Numbered from the stretch's first letter, positions 8,296 through 18,458 are shown. The stretch is DNA of 30,290 nt from Chloroflexota bacterium (GCA_005881495.1 VBHI01000345.1:1-30290), one strand, 5' to 3'. Numbers and translations are program-made. Notes: generated from the sequence alone by a model not told the origin.

Positions 8296-9704
8296 GACAG
8301 GTGTTGGACGGCATAGCCTCGCTCGTCGACAAAAGTTTACTGCAACGACTGGAGCAAGCGGGTGAAGGAAGTGAGGAACCGCGCCTCCTGATGCTGGAAA
8401 CGATCCGTGAGTACGGGCTGGAGGCGCTCACCGCCAGCGGGGAAGAAGAAGTCGCCCGACAGGCGCATGCTGACTACTTTTTGCTACTGGCGGAAGAGGC
8501 GGAGCCGGCACTGAAAGGACCGCTGCTCGTCGTGTGGTTGGAGCGGTTGGAACGGGAGCATGACAACTTGCGAGCGGCACTGCACTGGGCCGTAGTAGGC
8601 GGGAGGGCTGAAATGGCCTTGCGCCTTGGCATCGCACTGGAGCGCTTCTGGGTGGTGCGTGGTCACCGCAATGAGGGACTGGCGTTCCTGGAACGGGCAC
8701 TGGTGGAAAGCGCAGAAGTTGCAACAGACCTGCGAGCAAAAGCCCTGCTCGCTGCCGCGCGACTCGCCTTCATCCAGAGCCACTACGACCAGGGAGAGGC
8801 GCTGGCCCAGGAGAGCCTGGCGTTGTTTCGGAAGCTTGGAGACAGACGAGGCATCGCGCTCTCCCTCGATCGACTGGGCATGGCAGCCTGGAGACGAGGC
8901 GATTTTAGAGCAGCACGTGTCCTGATGGAGGAGGATCTCGCCCTCTTCAGAGAGGTGGGTGATCAGGATCGTGTCGCCTGGTCGTTCTTCACCTTGGGAT
9001 TGCTCAACAATAAGCAGGGTGAGTACACCAGGGCATGTGCCCTGTTTGAGAAGAGTCTGACACTTTTCAGGGAGTTAGGCAACAAGAGGGGGATAGCTGC
9101 CTCGCTGACGCAATTGGCAGGCACGCTCTTTGTTTCCCAGGGCGACCAGGCCATGATTTACCCGCTGCTCGAGGAAGGGCTCTCGCTCGACCGGGAAGTA
9201 GGCGACAAGGAAGGGATGGCTGTCGCGTCTCTCCTGTTAGGGTGGGTTGCGCTCAAACAACAGGGAGACGTTGCCACTGCACGTACACGTGTGGAGGAGA
9301 GCCTGGTCCTCTACCGGGAGATGGAGCATCGAGAGGGTATGGCAGAAGCGCTCTCCCTCCTGGGCAGAGTGGAGGCAACCCTGGGTGACCATGCCTTTGC
9401 CGGTGCCCTCTACGAAGAAAGCCTGACCATAGCGAAAGACATAGGCGACAAGGAGTTGATCGCCTCCGGCCTGGAAGGAATGGCAAGTGTGGTAGCAGGA
9501 CAGGGAGAACCCGCCTGGGCAGCGCGTCTTTGGGGAACTGCTGAAGCGCTGCGCGAAGCTATCGGTGCACCTCTGCAGCCTATTGAACGAGCTGACTACG
9601 AGCACGCGGTGGCTGTCGTCCGCGACCATCTCGGGGAGGAGGCCTTTGTCTCTGCATGGGCAGAGGGACGCGCTACGACAGCGGAGCACGTGCTTGCCAG
9701 GTGA
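8247..9704 (+). pseudogene. 3' part of the split cyclase-ATPase-TPR gene
   Basis: This frame (485 residues from ATG 8247, open to about 8150) is the continuation of the upstream signalling gene. It carries the end of the ATPase arm (VDKSLLQRL, MLETIREYGLEAL), then about eight TPR-like helical repeats of roughly 40 residues, with recurring EESLxLxRExGD patterns from about residue 170 to 420. Codons before the ATG already encode family sequence, and no ribosome-binding site lies before 8247, so an independent start is doubtful. The TPR region would normally sense or bind a partner and control the cyclase/ATPase part. If both halves are made they might still associate, but a disrupted gene is the simpler reading. 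Confidence 0.78.
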
Positions 9705-10810
9705 GCAAGTTGCTAGTGAGGATACATGCCCCCATCAATCAGGATGGTTTGATTGGTCATATAGGAGTTGACCACAAGCATCAGAATTCACCAGGCCAGT
9801 TCTACTACCACCTATGGATTGTTCTCGCGATCATGTGTGGCATCCTCCTCGCCTCCTGTAGCACAACACCGTTATCAGGAGCACCCATTCCTACCCCTAC
9901 TGCAACTCCCACTCCCACTGCAACTTCCGCATCTATGCCTACCTCCCCATCAACCGCAAGGACCATTTTTCTGATCATGATGGAAAATCACAACTGGTCG
10001 GATATTAAGAATAGCCCCTCGGCACCTTACATCAACCATACGCTCCTCCCAATGACATCATACGCAGAGCAGTACTACAACCCTCCTGGTAACCACCCAA
10101 GCGAACCGAACTATTTGTGGCTGGAAGCTGGAACCAATTTTGGCATTAATAATGATGATAACCCCGATGCCAATCATCAGAGCACGACGCACCACCTGGT
10201 TACCCTCCTCACCCAGGCCCACATCTCGTGGAAGTCGTATCAAGAAAGCATTAGCGGCTCTGTTTGCCCGCTCACCGAGACGGGCTTATATGCCCCCAAG
10301 CACAATCCGATGGTCTTCTTCGACGATGTCACGAACACCAACGATCCGCATTCGTCCTCCTGCATTGCACATGTACGGCCCTACACCGAGTTGGCTACAG
10401 ACTTGCAGCAGAATACCCAGGCACGCTACAACTTTATCACGCCGAACCTGTGCGATGACATGCACGACACCTGTGCGCCTGTTCACGATTCTGTCAAGCA
10501 AGGTGATACCTGGCTCGCACAGAACCTTCCGGCGATTCTCAACTCACAAGCGTACAAGAACGGTGGCATCGTCTTCATCACCTGGGATGAGGGCGAAAGT
10601 GTTGGTGGAGCTGTGGGTGGAGCAGGGGATGGTCCAATCGGGATGATCGTGCTTTCTCCTGACGCGAAAGGTGGAGGCTACTCGAATACGATTCACTATA
10701 CCCATAGCTCCACACTCCGTACACTGGAGGAGATATTCGGTGTGACCCCTCTTTTGGGTGACGCGAAGACTGCCATTGATTTGAGAGACCTATTTAAGAC
10801 GTTCCCTTAG
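9656..10810 (+). CDS. Lipoprotein phosphoesterase (AcpA/phospholipase C-like)
   Basis: The product belongs to the alkaline-phosphatase-like phosphoesterase family that includes acid phosphatase AcpA and phospholipase C. A hydrophobic segment ends in the lipobox LASC (Cys68 from this start), followed by a Pro/Thr/Ser-rich linker and the catalytic domain from about 100. Likely metal-binding and active-site positions are Glu110-Asn111 in MMENHNW, the CDDMHD segment near 266-271, Asp311-Glu312 in TWDEGE, and His348/His350 near the end. It is probably exported and lipid-anchored, releasing phosphate from organic esters. The start is uncertain: ATG 9656 overlaps the preceding frame, and GTG 9701 (GTGA overlap) or TTG 9749 would give a shorter leader before the signal. 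Confidence 0.8.
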   Translation: MGRGTRYDSGARACQVSKLLVRIHAPINQDGLIGHIGVDHKHQNSPGQFYYHLWIVLAIMCGILLASCSTTPLSGAPIPTPTATPTPTATSASMPTSPSTARTIFLIMMENHNWSDIKNSPSAPYINHTLLPMTSYAEQYYNPPGNHPSEPNYLWLEAGTNFGINNDDNPDANHQSTTHHLVTLLTQAHISWKSYQESISGSVCPLTETGLYAPKHNPMVFFDDVTNTNDPHSSSCIAHVRPYTELATDLQQNTQARYNFITPNLCDDMHDTCAPVHDSVKQGDTWLAQNLPAILNSQAYKNGGIVFITWDEGESVGGAVGGAGDGPIGMIVLSPDAKGGGYSNTIHYTHSSTLRTLEEIFGVTPLLGDAKTAIDLRDLFKTFP

Positions 10811-10980
10811 TACAAGCCCGCGAGCGCGCATTCAACATCACCCTGTTCTGGCTACCAGGAATTTCCGTTCTTGAATAAGCAGTGAGCAGAACCGCAACCT
10901 GCCAGCACTGAAGGATGAACTGGCAGCAGAATTTGGTGTATACTCTCTTTTAGTGTGTTAATTAGTAAATGGAGGGACAA

Positions 10981-11280
10981 ATGAGCGAGCAGTCCATATT
11001 TCAGGTAAGTAATCATCATCACATCTCCGCTGGCAGACCACCTCATCTTGACGATACAACCCCAAACCAATATAGAGGATATTTCGAGAACGAACATGGA
11101 GAGCAAGCCATTTTCATCTATGACCGTACAACTAGGTGTGGAAAGCTTTACATGGGTGATATTGGTTGGGAGACACCCTATGAAATGCGTGACGGTGAAA
11201 TTGCTGGCCTCAATCTTACACCTATGGAACAATCATGGCTGCGGCTTTGTTGGCAGGTAGCAACATGGTCAAAGCACTAA
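10981..11280 (+). CDS. Small unknown protein
   Basis: This 99-residue protein starts at an ATG preceded by GGAGGG six bases upstream, a better choice than the in-frame ATG at 10969 that lies within that same site. The sequence is polar and compact, with a core that reads like a small beta-rich domain (RGYFENEHGEQAIFIYDR, GKLYMGDIGWE) and a C-terminal helix ending in WSKH. It has no signal peptide or membrane segment. I do not recognise a family. It stands alone, followed by a weak terminator. Confidence 0.65.
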   Translation: MSEQSIFQVSNHHHISAGRPPHLDDTTPNQYRGYFENEHGEQAIFIYDRTTRCGKLYMGDIGWETPYEMRDGEIAGLNLTPMEQSWLRLCWQVATWSKH

Positions 11281-11295
11281 CACAGTGAAAACAAG

Positions 11296-11326
11296 TGTGC
11301 TGACTACCTGGCACATCAATTTTTTT
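11296..11326 (+). terminator. Weak intrinsic terminator after the small unknown gene
   Basis: TGTGC (11296-11300) and GCACA (11311-11315) can pair around a ten-base loop, followed within five bases by a run of seven T (11320-11326). The stem is short, so strength is doubtful, but the position 15 bases after the stop fits. Confidence 0.4.
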
Positions 11327-11331
11327 AACAA

Positions 11332-11496
11332 GTGACGGACAACGAGTGCCTCACCTTGCTCCTCTTTCACCTCAATGAGGACAGGCCTCCCTACTTGGTT
11401 CCGACGCTGAAGACATGCAATTGGCCGCCGCTGACCGAGGAAGGCAAGGTGACACTCTGCACAACCTTCCCGGATTGCGGGGCAACGGCTACGTAG
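11332..11496 (+). other. Possible small gene or remnant in the 308-base gap
   Basis: A 54-codon frame from GTG 11332 reads like protein (VTDNECLTLLLFHLN, RPPYLVPTLK, CNWPPLTEEGK) and ends at TAG 11494-11496. There is no ribosome-binding site and no family match that I can name. It may be the remains of a longer gene between the small unknown gene and cbbX. Otherwise this gap shows nothing. Confidence 0.2.
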
Positions 11497-11588
11497 AACA
11501 CATGGACAGTGATGCTCTGCTTGCCTTGCGTGGTGTTGCGGTAGGGCATCTGAACGATGCTGGGAAGAGCAACGGATCCAAGTTACTC

Positions 11589-12572
11589 TCAGACAAATGG
11601 GGTATCCTGGGATATATCAGGCCGTTGCTCCTCGTCCGGCATATTTTCGGTGAACACACGACTGGCCAGTATATCCTCAGCCTCAATCGTCATCAGATCT
11701 AGCTTAGATAGTCTCCCGCCTCTGGCAACGAGACGGTTGGCCTGGCGTAGCCGCGCCCGGTCTATCGCATTACGAACACTACGCGCATTGGAGAAGCGAG
11801 GCATGTGCATCCGTCTTTTGAGATAGGCTTCAAATACCTTGAGGGCCTCGGGGCTGAACCGATACATTTGCTCCGCAAGCATGAGTTGCGCGATAGCAAG
11901 AAGCTCATCAAGTGAGTAATCGGGGAAATCCAGGTGGTGTGCGATGCGTGAGCTGACCCCGGGGTTGGACTGGAAGAAGGTTTCCATGCGATCCTTGTAG
12001 CCTGCGAGAATGACGACAAGATCTTCACGCTGGTTCTCCATCACCTGCAAGAGGATCTCGATGGCTTCCTGCCCATAGTCCCGTTCGTTTTCCTGGCGGT
12101 AGAGGTAGTAGGCTTCGTCAATGAAAAGAACACCACCCATCGCGCGTTTAAGGACCTCTTTGGTTTTGGGCGCGGTATGGCCGATGTATTGACCAACCAG
12201 ATCGTCTCGCGTCACCGCCACCAGGTGTCCTTTGCGTACATAGTTGAGTCGATGCAGGATAGTCGCCATCCGCATGGCCACCGTTGTTTTACCCGTACCC
12301 GGCCCACCGGTAAAGGACATGTGCAAAGAGGGTGGTCGCGCCATCAACTCTAAGCTACGGCGCAACCGGTCAACCAGGAGCAAAGCAGCGATTTCACGAA
12401 TACGCGTCTTAACCGATTTGAGCCCTACAAGCTCCTGGTCAAGCCTTTGCAGTATCTCCATGACCTGTGACTCATGAAGAATGGCTGATATATCCGCACT
12501 GGCTTCATCGGGAATATCGAGAACCGGATGAGTATTACTATCGGGTCCCCCGGTCTGAGGAGAGGGAATCAT
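11589..12572 (-). CDS. cbbX: CbbX, red-type RuBisCO activase (AAA+)
   Basis: CbbX is the AAA+ ATPase that frees red-type RuBisCO from inhibitory sugar phosphates by pulling on the large-subunit C-terminus. The 327-residue protein has Walker A GGPGTGKT (89-96), Walker B LFIDEA (149-154), the pore-region segment [11 protein letters not shown] (129-139), and the SNPGVSSR stretch with a probable arginine finger at Arg209. The N-terminal 30 residues and the C-terminal 20 are less conserved tails. It is the last gene of cbbL-cbbS-cbbX, and its ATG overlaps the cbbS stop (ATGA), so synthesis is coupled to the small subunit. The hexamer acts in the cytosol with ribulose-1,5-bisphosphate as allosteric ligand in known members. 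Confidence 0.95.
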   Translation of the reverse strand: MIPSPQTGGPDSNTHPVLDIPDEASADISAILHESQVMEILQRLDQELVGLKSVKTRIREIAALLLVDRLRRSLELMARPPSLHMSFTGGPGTGKTTVAMRMATILHRLNYVRKGHLVAVTRDDLVGQYIGHTAPKTKEVLKRAMGGVLFIDEAYYLYRQENERDYGQEAIEILLQVMENQREDLVVILAGYKDRMETFFQSNPGVSSRIAHHLDFPDYSLDELLAIAQLMLAEQMYRFSPEALKVFEAYLKRRMHMPRFSNARSVRNAIDRARLRQANRLVARGGRLSKLDLMTIEAEDILASRVFTENMPDEEQRPDISQDTPFV

Positions 12573-12994
12573 AGGTACCGTTCTCCCTTGGGCTTGTCAG
12601 TCGCATAGCTATGGAGGGTATATTTGATGGTACGGTCATGCACCTCCTGACGAGACAGGGCAAAGCCTGGATCATGAGTTGGCCGGTTCACAATGAACGA
12701 AAGAGCAAGGGTTTGGCGGCCCTTTTTGCGGTCGTAGGCACCTACCCGGATATAGTGATTCGGGTAGGCTTTACGGCACTGGTTGATCTCATAAAGAATC
12801 GCCGCCGGGTCTTTCACGTCGAACATTGGCAGCCCCCACATTTCCCAGTAGGCATTGCGGGGGTGTGGATCGTCAGTGAACTCTATGTTGATAGGCCAAT
12901 CGTTGTTCAGGCAATATTCTGCCTGCAGGCGAATCTCGTCGTCAGTCAGAGGCGGCAGGAAGGAAAAGGTTCCTTGGGTCAGATGAAAAGCCAT
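12569..12994 (-). CDS. cbbS: RuBisCO small subunit, red (form IC/ID) type
   Basis: The 141-residue small subunit completes the L8S8 enzyme. It begins with [14 protein letters not shown] and has [15 protein letters not shown] and the C-terminal extension ending [14 protein letters not shown]. That extension is typical of red-type small subunits, which form a beta-hairpin barrel in the central channel. Green-type subunits have a longer internal loop instead. AAGGAG lies about nine bases before the ATG. The gene follows cbbL by 41 bases and overlaps cbbX by four. Confidence 0.95.
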   Translation of the reverse strand: MAFHLTQGTFSFLPPLTDDEIRLQAEYCLNNDWPINIEFTDDPHPRNAYWEMWGLPMFDVKDPAAILYEINQCRKAYPNHYIRVGAYDRKKGRQTLALSFIVNRPTHDPGFALSRQEVHDRTIKYTLHSYATDKPKGERYL

Positions 12995-13035
12995 ACTCGT
13001 AACTCCTTGGGCGACCCTTGTAGTCGCCTTTACGG

Positions 13036-14496
<1,461 letters not shown>

Positions 14497-14535
14497 TCAC
14501 CTCACAAAAAGTATGTAACAACCTTCGTTGGGAGA

Positions 14536-14544
14536 AGTATAGCA
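14536..14544 (-). promoter_or_regulatory. Likely extended -10 promoter of cbbLSX
   Basis: Read leftward, TGCTATACT (14544-14536) is an extended -10 element (TGn then TATACT). It gives a predicted start near 14529 and a leader of about 45 bases before cbbL. No good -35 is present, as expected for an activator-dependent promoter. Confidence 0.5.
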
Positions 14545-14575
14545 TGGCAAAATTATTAGTTGTAGTAGCAGTTGG

Positions 14576-14590
14576 CTATCAATTCCATAG
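14576..14590. promoter_or_regulatory. LysR-type dyad between cbbL and cbbR
   Basis: CTATCAATTCCATAG has arms CTAT and ATAG around seven bases, the T-N11-A form used by LysR regulators. It is centred about 54 bases before the predicted cbbL start and about 60 before that of the divergent LysR gene, so one bound tetramer could act on both. Confidence 0.55.
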
Positions 14591-14605
14591 ATTAAACTTT
14601 ATACA

Positions 14606-14635
14606 TTGAGAAAGTCGCAACTTGTCTTCTATACG
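14606..14635 (+). promoter_or_regulatory. Possible promoter of the first LysR gene
   Basis: TTGAGA (14606-14611) and TATACG (14630-14635) are 18 bases apart, reading toward the LysR start at 14746. The match is moderate. Confidence 0.35.
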
Positions 14636-14745
14636 TGCCTGCCACTTCCTCGCTATCCTTTTTGTACTGCCCTTCAACCTCGCTGCTCAATTGGAAGCTT
14701 GAGATAAGCTTTGCCTTTTGCTCTTCTTCATGTTAAGATTTGCTC

Positions 14746-15666
14746 ATGGACACTACCAATGGTTCAACTGATTTCACCATGCATCAGCTTGCGGTATTTC
14801 GCACAGTAGCACATCACCTGAGCTACACCAGAGCGGCCGAGGCTCTCTATCTCTCGCAACCGGCTGTCTCGCAGCAGATCAGGACACTCGAACAGGTGCT
14901 AGGTCTGCGGCTATTCGCTCGCAGTGGCAGAGGTATCATGCTGACTTCCGCCGGTCAGGAATTCCTGCGTCACACTGAGCGGCTCCTGGCTCTACTTGCC
15001 GAAACCAAACCAGTAGTAAAGGAGATTCATACACTCGGACGGGGAAGTGTTTTGGTAGGCGCAAGCACCAGCGCAGCTACATACGTGGTGCTCCCATTGC
15101 TCGGCGCTTTCCATGCACTCTACCCGCGAGTCCGTATCACGCTCATGGTTGCTGACCGCCATACTATTGAAGAGCGCCTACTCGCCCACCAGGTAGATCT
15201 GGCGGTGATGAGTTTCATTGAAGGGCAAGATCGTTTCGTCATAGAATTTTTGAAGCCCTATGAACTGGTGGTCGTGGCCTCACCGTCCCACCGATTGGCG
15301 GGATGCCCCACGCTGACAATGCATGATCTACAACAGGAAACGTTCCTGCTACGCGAACAAGGGTCTGGAACAAGGCTGGAAACAGAGCATCATTTCGCGC
15401 TTGCAGGCATGCCCTTGCAGGCTAGCCTGGAATTGAGCAGTATCGAAGCCATTAAGGAGGGGGCAATCGCCGCGTTGGGGATCGCTGTAGTACCCTGGGA
15501 ATCAGTTGAACTTGAAGTTGCTAGCGGTGACCTGGTCATACTGGATGTACAGGGGTTTCCACTAAAGCGACAATGGTATGTTGTCCACTTGAAAGGACGG
15601 AGGCTCTCACGGATCGCAACTGCCCTCCGTCAGCTCTTCTTGCAAAACGGAAGCGGCTCCCAATAA
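14746..15666 (+). CDS. cbbR: LysR-family regulator, probable CbbR of the RuBisCO operon
   Basis: This 306-residue regulator has an N-terminal winged helix-turn-helix (about 11-70) with the LysR signature LSYTRAAEALYLSQPAVSQQIRTLE, and a two-lobed effector domain from about 95. It lies back to back with cbbL across 261 bases that hold a LysR-type dyad, the standard arrangement for CbbR, which activates the cbb operon in response to Calvin-cycle metabolites. ATG 14746 is used rather than a TTG two codons earlier; neither has a strong ribosome-binding site. It converges with a second LysR gene, leaving 20 bases between their stops. The role is inferred from position, as LysR sequences rarely reveal their target. 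Confidence 0.85.
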   Translation: MDTTNGSTDFTMHQLAVFRTVAHHLSYTRAAEALYLSQPAVSQQIRTLEQVLGLRLFARSGRGIMLTSAGQEFLRHTERLLALLAETKPVVKEIHTLGRGSVLVGASTSAATYVVLPLLGAFHALYPRVRITLMVADRHTIEERLLAHQVDLAVMSFIEGQDRFVIEFLKPYELVVVASPSHRLAGCPTLTMHDLQQETFLLREQGSGTRLETEHHFALAGMPLQASLELSSIEAIKEGAIAALGIAVVPWESVELEVASGDLVILDVQGFPLKRQWYVVHLKGRRLSRIATALRQLFLQNGSGSQ

Positions 15667-15686
15667 TCCTGCAGGCGCATGCTACC

Positions 15687-16613
15687 TCACCCTTTCCGCA
15701 GCCTATATTCGCGCAAGAACTCGATGAATTCGGCAGCACTGGCGCTCAAAGGTCGATCAGCAAGGCGTGCAATGTACCAGCGGCGTTGGACTGGGAAATG
15801 TTCCACTTGCAGGACAACGAGTGTACGATAACGAACTTCGCGCCTCACCGCCACCTCTGAAAGCACGCTCACCCCCAGGCCTGCTGCTACTGCTCGTTTG
15901 ATTGCTTCGACATGGCCCAGCACCATCCCGATCTTGAGCGGCAAACCGGCTACCTCGAACAACTCCTCCACGGCGGCCCGCGTTCCTGAGCCCACCTCGC
16001 GGAGGAGGAAGACTTCATCAGCCAGGCGAGCCAGCAATACCTGGGGCTGCGTGGCTAAGACGTGATCAGGGGACGCGACCGCCACTAATGGATTAGGCAG
16101 GAATGGTTCGGCCACCAATCCCTCAATTGCTGGTGGTCGGCCAGCAATAACGAGATCAACCTCTCCAGCCAGCAGGCAAGCGCGAACCTCTGCGCGGTTG
16201 GCTACACGCAGATTGAGGGCAATGGCGGATCGGCGTTGGTGAAAGGCGCCCAGCAAGTGGGGCATGACGTAGGTCCCCACTGTTGTATCGGCAGCAACGC
16301 GTAGCGGTACGCTTTCCGGTGACTCAATTCCACGTTGCTCTGCCATTGCACGCCATGCCTCGTCCGCTTCGACAACCACGTGTTGTGCGTGAGCATACAG
16401 TTCGCGCCCTTCATCCGTCAGAGCGAGGCGCTTACCCCACTGCTCTAGTAAGGTCAACTGTGTCATTCGTTCCAACTCTGCTACTAGCGCCGATACGGTG
16501 GGTTGCTGGCAACCAAGTTCTTCCGCCGCCCGCGTGTAGCTCAGGAGTTGTGCAACTGTGCAGAACACACGAAGCTGGCGTATTGTGAGGCTATCCAGGC
16601 GTGGCCAATCCAT
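15687..16613 (-). CDS. LysR-family regulator next to phosphoribulokinase
   Basis: This is a second 308-residue LysR protein, only distantly similar to the first. The DNA-binding domain carries LSYTRAAEELGCQQPTVSALVAELE (about 25-49), and the effector domain has EVFLLREVGSGTRAAVEELF, parallel to the same region of its neighbour. Its start at 16613 has GGAG seven bases upstream. It diverges from prk across 330 bases, and a perfect 15-base dyad sits immediately before its ribosome-binding site, suggesting autoregulation. It probably controls prk and perhaps, with the first regulator, the whole cycle. It may alternatively answer to a different signal such as energy or nitrogen state. Confidence 0.85.
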   Translation of the reverse strand: MDWPRLDSLTIRQLRVFCTVAQLLSYTRAAEELGCQQPTVSALVAELERMTQLTLLEQWGKRLALTDEGRELYAHAQHVVVEADEAWRAMAEQRGIESPESVPLRVAADTTVGTYVMPHLLGAFHQRRSAIALNLRVANRAEVRACLLAGEVDLVIAGRPPAIEGLVAEPFLPNPLVAVASPDHVLATQPQVLLARLADEVFLLREVGSGTRAAVEELFEVAGLPLKIGMVLGHVEAIKRAVAAGLGVSVLSEVAVRREVRYRTLVVLQVEHFPVQRRWYIARLADRPLSASAAEFIEFLREYRLRKG

Positions 16614-16627
16614 TCATAAGCTCCAAT

Positions 16628-16642
16628 CTATGCTTAGCATAG
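16628..16642. promoter_or_regulatory. Perfect LysR-type dyad upstream of the second LysR gene
   Basis: CTATGCTTAGCATAG is a perfect inverted repeat of seven bases around a central T. It shares CTAT-N7-ATAG with the dyad near cbbL. It lies 15-29 bases before the second LysR ATG, directly upstream of its GGAG, so bound protein would block that gene, as in LysR autorepression. Confidence 0.6.
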
Positions 16643-16694
16643 TGAATTACGGCTTGTTATTATGTAACCTGTCAAGTATCATTTTATCATAGGC

Positions 16695-16708
16695 ATGAGC
16701 TAGCTCAT
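16695..16708. promoter_or_regulatory. 14-base palindrome in the LysR/prk intergenic region
   Basis: ATGAGCTAGCTCAT is a perfect palindrome with no spacer, in the 330-base divergent region and about 236 bases before prk. It could be a second operator. Its arms differ from the CTAT-N7-ATAG dyads. No convincing prk promoter was found in the remaining sequence. Confidence 0.4.
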
Positions 16709-16943
16709 ACAAATAGTCCAACTTTTTTGAGAAACCAGTCGTACCAACTTCCTACCAATCCATTGTTACGGCAAATTACTGCATGCTGTCCTGGCATGAA
16801 TACCACCTCAAGCAAAAGTGGAGTGAAGAGCTGGCATTCTGAATACGATGATTTGTGATCGAGCATATTATGGTAAGTGGTAAGTGATACGCGCTCCTGG
16901 TGACTAAGCAGGGATACGCGGCACAAGGAATCTGGAGAAAGTT

Positions 16944-17924
16944 ATGGCTTCACCGTCTGTAGGAATTAAGGGTTCTCCCATTGTAGGGGTTAGGCGTCCC
17001 ATTATCCTGGGAATAGTAGGAGATAGCGCCGCGGGTAAGACGACGCTTAGTCGAGGTATTGCCCAGATTTTGGGCGTTGAGAATGTTGCAGTCCTCTGTA
17101 CCGACGACTATCACCGGTATAATCGGAAGCAGCGCAAGGAATTGAATATTACGCCTTTGAACCCTGAATGCAACTATCTTGATATTATGGCGCAGCATCT
17201 ACGGCTGTTACGTGCCGGTGAGGCTATTCTGAAGCCACACTATGACCATAAGTTAGGCGACTTCGGTCCACCGCAGTATATTGTGCCGCACCCCTTTCTG
17301 ATTGTCGAGGGTCTGCTGGGAATGTTTTGGCAGGAGATGCGCAACGCCTACAGTGTACGCGTTTATCTCGATCCGCCAGAGGAATTGAGGTGGCGCTGGA
17401 AAATTCGGCGTGACACGGCCAAGCGTGGGTATACTGAGGAAGGGGTGCTGCGCGAACTCGCCATCCGTGAGCATGATTCGGCGAAGTATATCCGGCCACA
17501 GCGTGATAACGCCGATGTTGTCGTCTCTTTTTTCCCTGGCGCGTGGTCCAACGCCGAGCTGGACGGCGATGCACATCTCGATGTGCGCTTGACCTTGCAT
17601 GGAACGCTGCATCATCCCGACCTGAGCGAGGTCATTGCTGAAGATCAATCTGGCTGTGTGCGTTCGACGCTGGGACGCGTGGGAGGCCGCGCTGTCGAGT
17701 ACCTGGAGATCGATGGCTCTATCCCTGATGAGCCGGCCCGTGCACTCGAGCGTTGCATTTTGGATCACCTGGATGCGTGTGGGGCAGCTCCGCTGGCAGA
17801 TCTTGGTCAATTTTCCGATTCTCAAACACGGGATAGCCGGCATAGTCACCCTCTGGCACTGACCCAGCTTCTCCTGGTCTATCACCTCCTTCGTGCGAGG
17901 CAACTCGACCAGATCGAAGTTTGA
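16944..17924 (+). CDS. prk: Phosphoribulokinase
   Basis: Phosphoribulokinase converts ribulose-5-phosphate and ATP to ribulose-1,5-bisphosphate, the RuBisCO substrate, and together they define the Calvin cycle. The 326-residue protein has the P-loop GDSAAGKT (26-33), the conserved TDDYHRYNRKQR (53-64) with acidic active-site positions Asp54-Asp55, the basic substrate segment LKPHYDHKLGDFGPP (about 96-110), and Walker B-like FLIVEGLLGMF (about 117-127). The last 100 residues, after GTLHHPD, are a less typical extension. GGAG lies seven bases before the ATG. It is not in the cbbLSX operon but is transcribed away from it across two LysR genes. The uridine kinase family is the nearest alternative, but the motifs and context favour this call. 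Confidence 0.9.
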   Translation: MASPSVGIKGSPIVGVRRPIILGIVGDSAAGKTTLSRGIAQILGVENVAVLCTDDYHRYNRKQRKELNITPLNPECNYLDIMAQHLRLLRAGEAILKPHYDHKLGDFGPPQYIVPHPFLIVEGLLGMFWQEMRNAYSVRVYLDPPEELRWRWKIRRDTAKRGYTEEGVLRELAIREHDSAKYIRPQRDNADVVVSFFPGAWSNAELDGDAHLDVRLTLHGTLHHPDLSEVIAEDQSGCVRSTLGRVGGRAVEYLEIDGSIPDEPARALERCILDHLDACGAAPLADLGQFSDSQTRDSRHSHPLALTQLLLVYHLLRARQLDQIEV

Positions 17925-17948
17925 TCACTCATCTGGATAGAGAGCTAT

Positions 17949-18125
17949 ATGAATTTTCTTCGCACAGGATTTACTTCCTATCAACAGGCTCTTGATGCGG
18001 CTGAGAAGGCAACCCGGCAGGGACTGGATAACTTTGAGAAGGCAACCGAGGCCTTTGAGAAAGCAGCGCAACAGCTCCCGAAAATGCCCGGCGCTCAGCG
18101 GGCGAACAAACCTCCAACCCCTTGA
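17949..18125 (+). CDS. Small helical protein downstream of prk
   Basis: A 58-residue frame begins 24 bases after the prk stop, with GGATAGAGAG before the ATG. It is rich in Ala, Glu, Lys and Gln and almost entirely amphipathic helix: YQQALDAAEKATRQG then LDNFEKATEAFEKAAQQ, an 11-13 residue repeat of EKAT/EKAA. It ends with a Pro/Gly-rich tail. I do not recognise a family. It resembles short phasin-like or coiled-coil proteins in style. Its position makes it a likely member of a prk operon, closed by the palindrome just downstream. Confidence 0.55.
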   Translation: MNFLRTGFTSYQQALDAAEKATRQGLDNFEKATEAFEKAAQQLPKMPGAQRANKPPTP

Positions 18126-18155
18126 GAAGTCGGACATCTTAGCGGAGACTTTGTG

Positions 18156-18215
18156 CCGCATGAGGGTGTTGAGCCGGCTGAGATGCATCTCAGCCGGCTC
18201 AACACCCTCATGCGG
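18156..18215. repeat. 60-bp perfect palindrome after the prk operon
   Basis: Two perfectly complementary 30-base arms meet with no spacer at 18185/18186. The left arm begins CCGCATGAGGGTGTTGAG and the centre is GAGATGCATCTC. As RNA it would form a very stable GC-rich hairpin 31 bases after the stop of the 58-residue gene. No T run follows, so it is not a textbook terminator. It may stabilise the prk transcript 3' end, stop transcription another way, or be a structural DNA site. Confidence 0.9.
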
Positions 18216-18252
18216 TAATGCTGGTAGTCGTGGTGTAATCCACTCAGATTGC

Positions 18253-18293
18253 TTGACATGCTCGTTGAATACATCTAGAATCTCCTGTATACT
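18253..18293 (+). promoter_or_regulatory. Two overlapping sigma-70-type promoters of the kinase pair
   Basis: TTGACA (18253-18258) and TAGAAT (18276-18281) are 17 bases apart. A second pair, TTGAAT (18265-18270) and TATACT (18288-18293), is also 17 apart and shifted by 12 bases. Both point to the kinase gene at 18459, leaving a leader of about 160 bases. Confidence 0.65.
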
Positions 18294-18458
18294 ACATAAG
18301 CTATTGAGCTATGGGAAATGTTGTTGCTACATCATAAGAGTATACCAACGTGATGCTTTCATAAAGAGGACCTGGGTATGGGCATGCCCCCAAAGATACC
18401 CTCCTCAGCAACAGCTAACAGAGGTGTACGTCAAGGAGTATCAAGGAGTAATTCGACG

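Noticed and set aside
10899..10926. CTGCCAG/CTGGCAG inverted repeat after the phosphoesterase gene as a terminator
   Set aside because: The loop is 14 bases, the stem is seven and no T run follows, so support is too weak.
17253..17903. A 216-codon open frame antisense to prk
   Set aside because: It is a shadow of the phosphoribulokinase coding strand, with no start signal or known family.
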